Position numbers and translations under genes: made by a program. Source: Microbacterium sp. SZ1 (lineage in GTDB: Bacteria; Actinomycetota; Actinomycetes; Actinomycetales; Microbacteriaceae). From it: a DNA stretch of 64,000 bases. How positions within the stretch are numbered: position 1 is the first letter of the stretch; each line of letters starts with the position of its first letter. The stretch spans positions 186,001 through 250,000 of the forward strand of contig NZ_LPVV01000004.1 of NCBI RefSeq assembly GCF_002362255.1. The letters are read 5' to 3'. The notes beneath the pieces are model-generated. The model had not been told where the DNA came from, did no database searches, and saw only the letters and a program-made list of their open reading frames with translations. Shown in pieces: positions 61,732 through 64,000 of this stretch.

Positions 61732-63201
61732 ATGACCGTCTCCCCTCTCGCCGAGCCGCGCCAGCGCCTCAGCGGACAGCTCGGCACCGGCGCGATCGTC
61801 TTCATGGTGATCGCCGCCGCCGCTCCCCTCACCGTGATCGGCGGCAACGTGCCGATCGCGATCGGCTCCGGCAACGGCGCCGGCGCCCCGATCGGCTTCG
61901 CGCTCGCGGCCGTCATCCTGCTCGTCTTCTCCGTGGGCTTCGTCACCATGACCCCGTTCGTGAAGGAGGCCGGCGCCTTCTTCTCGTACGTGACCGCCGG
62001 ACTCGGATCCCGGTTCGGACTCGGCTCGGCCTTCACCGCCCTCGTCGCCTACACCGCCATCCAGGTCGGCGTGTACGGCTACATGGGGTGGGCGGTCGAC
62101 GACCTCGTGACGTTCTTCGGCGGGCCGAGCCTGCCGTGGTGGCTGTACTCCTTCGCGACCATGGCGATCGTCGCCGTGCTCGGATACCGGCACATCGAGC
62201 TGAGCGCGAGGGTGCTCGGCATCGCGCTCGCGCTCGAGATCCTCGTCGTGGTCGTGCTCGATGTCGTCATCTTCGCCACCGGAGGCGCCGACGGCGTCGC
62301 CCTCGAGACCTTCGACCCGGCGAACGTGTTCACGGGCGGAATCGGCGTGGCCGTGCTCTTCGCGCTCACCGGATTCATCGGATTCGAGGCGACCGCCGTG
62401 TTCCGCGACGAGGCCCGCTCGCCCGAGCGCACCATCCCCCGGGCGACGTACCTCGCGGTCATCATCATCGGCGTCTTCTACGCCGTCTCCTGCTGGGCGC
62501 TCGTCACCGGAGTCGGCGCGAGCAACGCGGTCGCCGTGGCGCAGCAGACCCTCGCGGGGGAGGGCAACCTGCTGCTCGACACCACGACCCAGTACCTCGG
62601 TCCGATCCTCCGCGACGTCGTGCAGGTGCTGCTCATCACGAGCCTGTTCGCCTGCGTGCTCTCGTTCCACAACGTGATCGCGCGCTACCAGTTCACGCTC
62701 GCGCACAAGGCGGTCCTCCCCGCTCGACTCGGACGCCGTCACGCGACCCACCACTCCCCGGCGTTCTCGTCGATCGTGCAGACCATCACCGCCGCCATCG
62801 TGCTGGCCGTGCTCGCGCTGCTGGGTCTCGACCCTCTCGTCGGCGTGTTCGGCTCCATGGCCGGCGTGGCGACGGTCGGCATGGTGCTGCTGATGCTGAC
62901 GACCTCGATCGCCGTGCTCGTCTTCTTCGCGCGACGCCCCGAGCTCGCGTCCGGTCGCTCGGTCAAGGCACGGGTGTTCCCGATCCTCGCCGTGATCGGT
63001 CTCGCGTTCGCGCTGTGGCTCGTGCTGTCGAACTTCACTCTCGTGACCGGGGGGAGCGTCGCGGTGAGCACCGTGCTCGCGCTGATCCCCGTCGCCGCGA
63101 TGGCGATCGGTATCGTGGCGGGCAGGCGGTTCCACCTCGACGCCGAACTCGTCGAGGACCCCGCCGCACCGGATCGCACGGAGGAACGCGCGACGAACTG
63201 A
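61732..63201 (+). CDS. APC-superfamily amino acid/amine permease
   Basis: A 489-residue transporter with 12 predicted spans: GQLGTGAIVFMVIAAAAPLT (TM1 unwound-helix region), FVTMTPFVKEAGAFFSYVTA, the GFIGFEATAVFRDEARSPER loop (APC signature), and SLFACVLSFHNVIARYQFTL. ATG at 61732 is preferred over ATG 61711 because GAAAGAGA lies 4 nt upstream. It probably brings in the substrate of the nitrilase-family enzyme. Confidence 0.92.
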   Translation: MTVSPLAEPRQRLSGQLGTGAIVFMVIAAAAPLTVIGGNVPIAIGSGNGAGAPIGFALAAVILLVFSVGFVTMTPFVKEAGAFFSYVTAGLGSRFGLGSAFTALVAYTAIQVGVYGYMGWAVDDLVTFFGGPSLPWWLYSFATMAIVAVLGYRHIELSARVLGIALALEILVVVVLDVVIFATGGADGVALETFDPANVFTGGIGVAVLFALTGFIGFEATAVFRDEARSPERTIPRATYLAVIIIGVFYAVSCWALVTGVGASNAVAVAQQTLAGEGNLLLDTTTQYLGPILRDVVQVLLITSLFACVLSFHNVIARYQFTLAHKAVLPARLGRRHATHHSPAFSSIVQTITAAIVLAVLALLGLDPLVGVFGSMAGVATVGMVLLMLTTSIAVLVFFARRPELASGRSVKARVFPILAVIGLAFALWLVLSNFTLVTGGSVAVSTVLALIPVAAMAIGIVAGRRFHLDAELVEDPAAPDRTEERATN

Positions 63202-63246
63202 GTCGGGGGCGCCCGGCCGACCGGTGCCGACCGAGAGACGCACACG

Positions 63247-63957
63247 ATGGACCTGGCCTCCCCGGCACTCGGCGCGATCCGCCGCACGACCGCCGTCGAC
63301 ACGGTGCGTGCGCGGATCTCGCTGGCCGTCGAGCTCGGGATGCTGGCACCGGGGCAGCGTCTGCCCAGCACCGAGGACACGGCTCGCGCGTTCGAGGTCA
63401 GCGAGATGACCGTGCGACGCGCATACCGCGCGCTGAGCGACGAGGGCGTCGTCGTCCGGCGCAAGGGCCACGCCGGCGGCACGTTCATCGCCGACGCACC
63501 GGCGGTGGGCACGGTCGTCGAGATCGACGCGTACCGGGCGGATGCCGCGCACGTGCACGCCCTGATCGACCAGCGCGCCGCCCTCGAGGCCGGACTCGCT
63601 GCGGTCGCCAGCGCCGCCGTCGACGAGGAGGCGCTCGCGCGGCTCGACGCCCTCGTCGAGGAGATGCGGTCCGTGCCCGACTGGACCGGCTTCCGCACCG
63701 CCGACGCTGCGTTCCACGAGGTGCTCGTCGGGATGGCGGGCGCAGCCGGCGCCGCCGACCTGCACCAGCGCGTGTCGCACGAGCTCTACGCCTACTTCAT
63801 CCCGTACCGCATCGACTACCTGCGGGAGTCGAACGAGGAGCACGCCCGACTCGTCGAAGCGCTGCGAGCGAAGGATGCCGCGGCGGCGAGCCGCCTCGCC
63901 TTCGACCACGTCGCCGAGCTGCACGGGTCGATGTACGTCGGGAGTCCCCGCGCCTGA
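63247..63957 (+). CDS. GntR-family regulator (FCD type) of the nitrilase/permease operon
   Basis: A 236-residue GntR protein. Winged helix at about residues 15-80 (DTARAFEVSEMTVRRAYRAL, then RRKGHAGGTF). The C-terminal helical ligand domain has DAAFHEVLVGMAG and a late NEEHARLVEAL, matching FCD metal-ligand positions. Last gene of the operon, 45 nt after the permease; likely binds the 31-bp palindrome at 60842-60872. Confidence 0.9.
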   Translation: MDLASPALGAIRRTTAVDTVRARISLAVELGMLAPGQRLPSTEDTARAFEVSEMTVRRAYRALSDEGVVVRRKGHAGGTFIADAPAVGTVVEIDAYRADAAHVHALIDQRAALEAGLAAVASAAVDEEALARLDALVEEMRSVPDWTGFRTADAAFHEVLVGMAGAAGAADLHQRVSHELYAYFIPYRIDYLRESNEEHARLVEALRAKDAAAASRLAFDHVAELHGSMYVGSPRA

Positions 63958-63987
63958 GCCGCGGTCGCGCGGGCGCGTTCCCCAGCA

Positions 63988-64000
63988 GGTCGTTGAGCGA
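63988..64000. repeat. Start of another repeat family 3 unit at the right edge
   Basis: GGTCGTTGAGCGA, identical to the beginning of the inverted unit at 53483-53495. The rest lies beyond the window. It follows the GntR gene by about 30 nt, again at a gene 3' end. Confidence 0.55.

Overview
The window is GC-rich chromosomal DNA from an actinobacterium. Codon choice is strongly G/C-ending, GTG and TTG starts are common, the GGATGCCG/GGCATCC word recurs throughout, and genes such as the small-type PurL, the PadR/DUF1048/ABC cassette and a PknB-like kinase are present. Together these point to the Microbacteriaceae, most like Microbacterium; this is inference, because no rRNA gene is present. I see no tRNA, rRNA, CRISPR array, prophage, plasmid origin or insertion sequence.

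Layout. 1-10.5 kb is mixed housekeeping: a partial beta-keto acid cleavage enzyme, a DUF2188 protein, a membrane Ser/Thr kinase, a frameshifted VOC gene beside a WYL regulator, purL with a tiny membrane protein, mscL, and a TetR/MMPL exporter pair. 10.6-11.6 kb holds a cupin and a DksA-type zinc-finger protein.

11.6-23.7 kb looks like one catabolic regulon: a complete peptide-type ABC importer ending in a tartrate/D-malate-type dehydrogenase gene, an S9 peptidase, a TetR regulator, an M20 peptidase and an Asp-nucleophile hydrolase that carries every active-site residue I know from fluoroacetate dehalogenase. Three copies of one operator (GTCAAT-N6-TGACTAT core) sit at the promoters of the three transcription units.

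23.7-34.2 kb is a sugar-acid region: an SMP-30 lactonase-like protein, a diketo-deoxy-acid (FAH) hydrolase, a 2-hydroxyacid dehydrogenase, several SDR dehydrogenases, an enolase-superfamily dehydratase, a neutral-ceramidase-like protein and a GntR/FCD regulator. Three copies of ATGCYATAGCAT lie at the key promoters. 34.2-47.1 kb is a second sugar locus: a MalEFG-type importer, a nucleotide-sugar-like epimerase, a DUF993 aldolase-like protein, a 2-hydroxyacid dehydrogenase, three Gfo/Idh/MocA oxidoreductases, a Tat-exported beta-helix protein and an unusual ROK regulator.

47-64 kb holds corA, an SGNH hydrolase, a PadR/DUF1048/DrrAB-like export cassette behind three 23-bp tandem operators, a lipase-maturation-factor-like membrane protein, a glycine-betaine importer (opuA type), an rRNA methyltransferase, a TetR/ABC-2 exporter cassette and a nitrilase/amino-acid-permease/GntR operon behind a 31-bp palindrome.

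Two themes run through the window. First, operons are tightly packed, with 1-8 nt start/stop overlaps at most junctions, and several genes carry a -10-like hexamer only 6-9 nt before the start codon, suggesting leaderless mRNAs. Second, gene 3' ends are marked by at least five families of long intergenic palindromes, each present in two or more places or arms, which look like REP-type repeats that may double as terminators.
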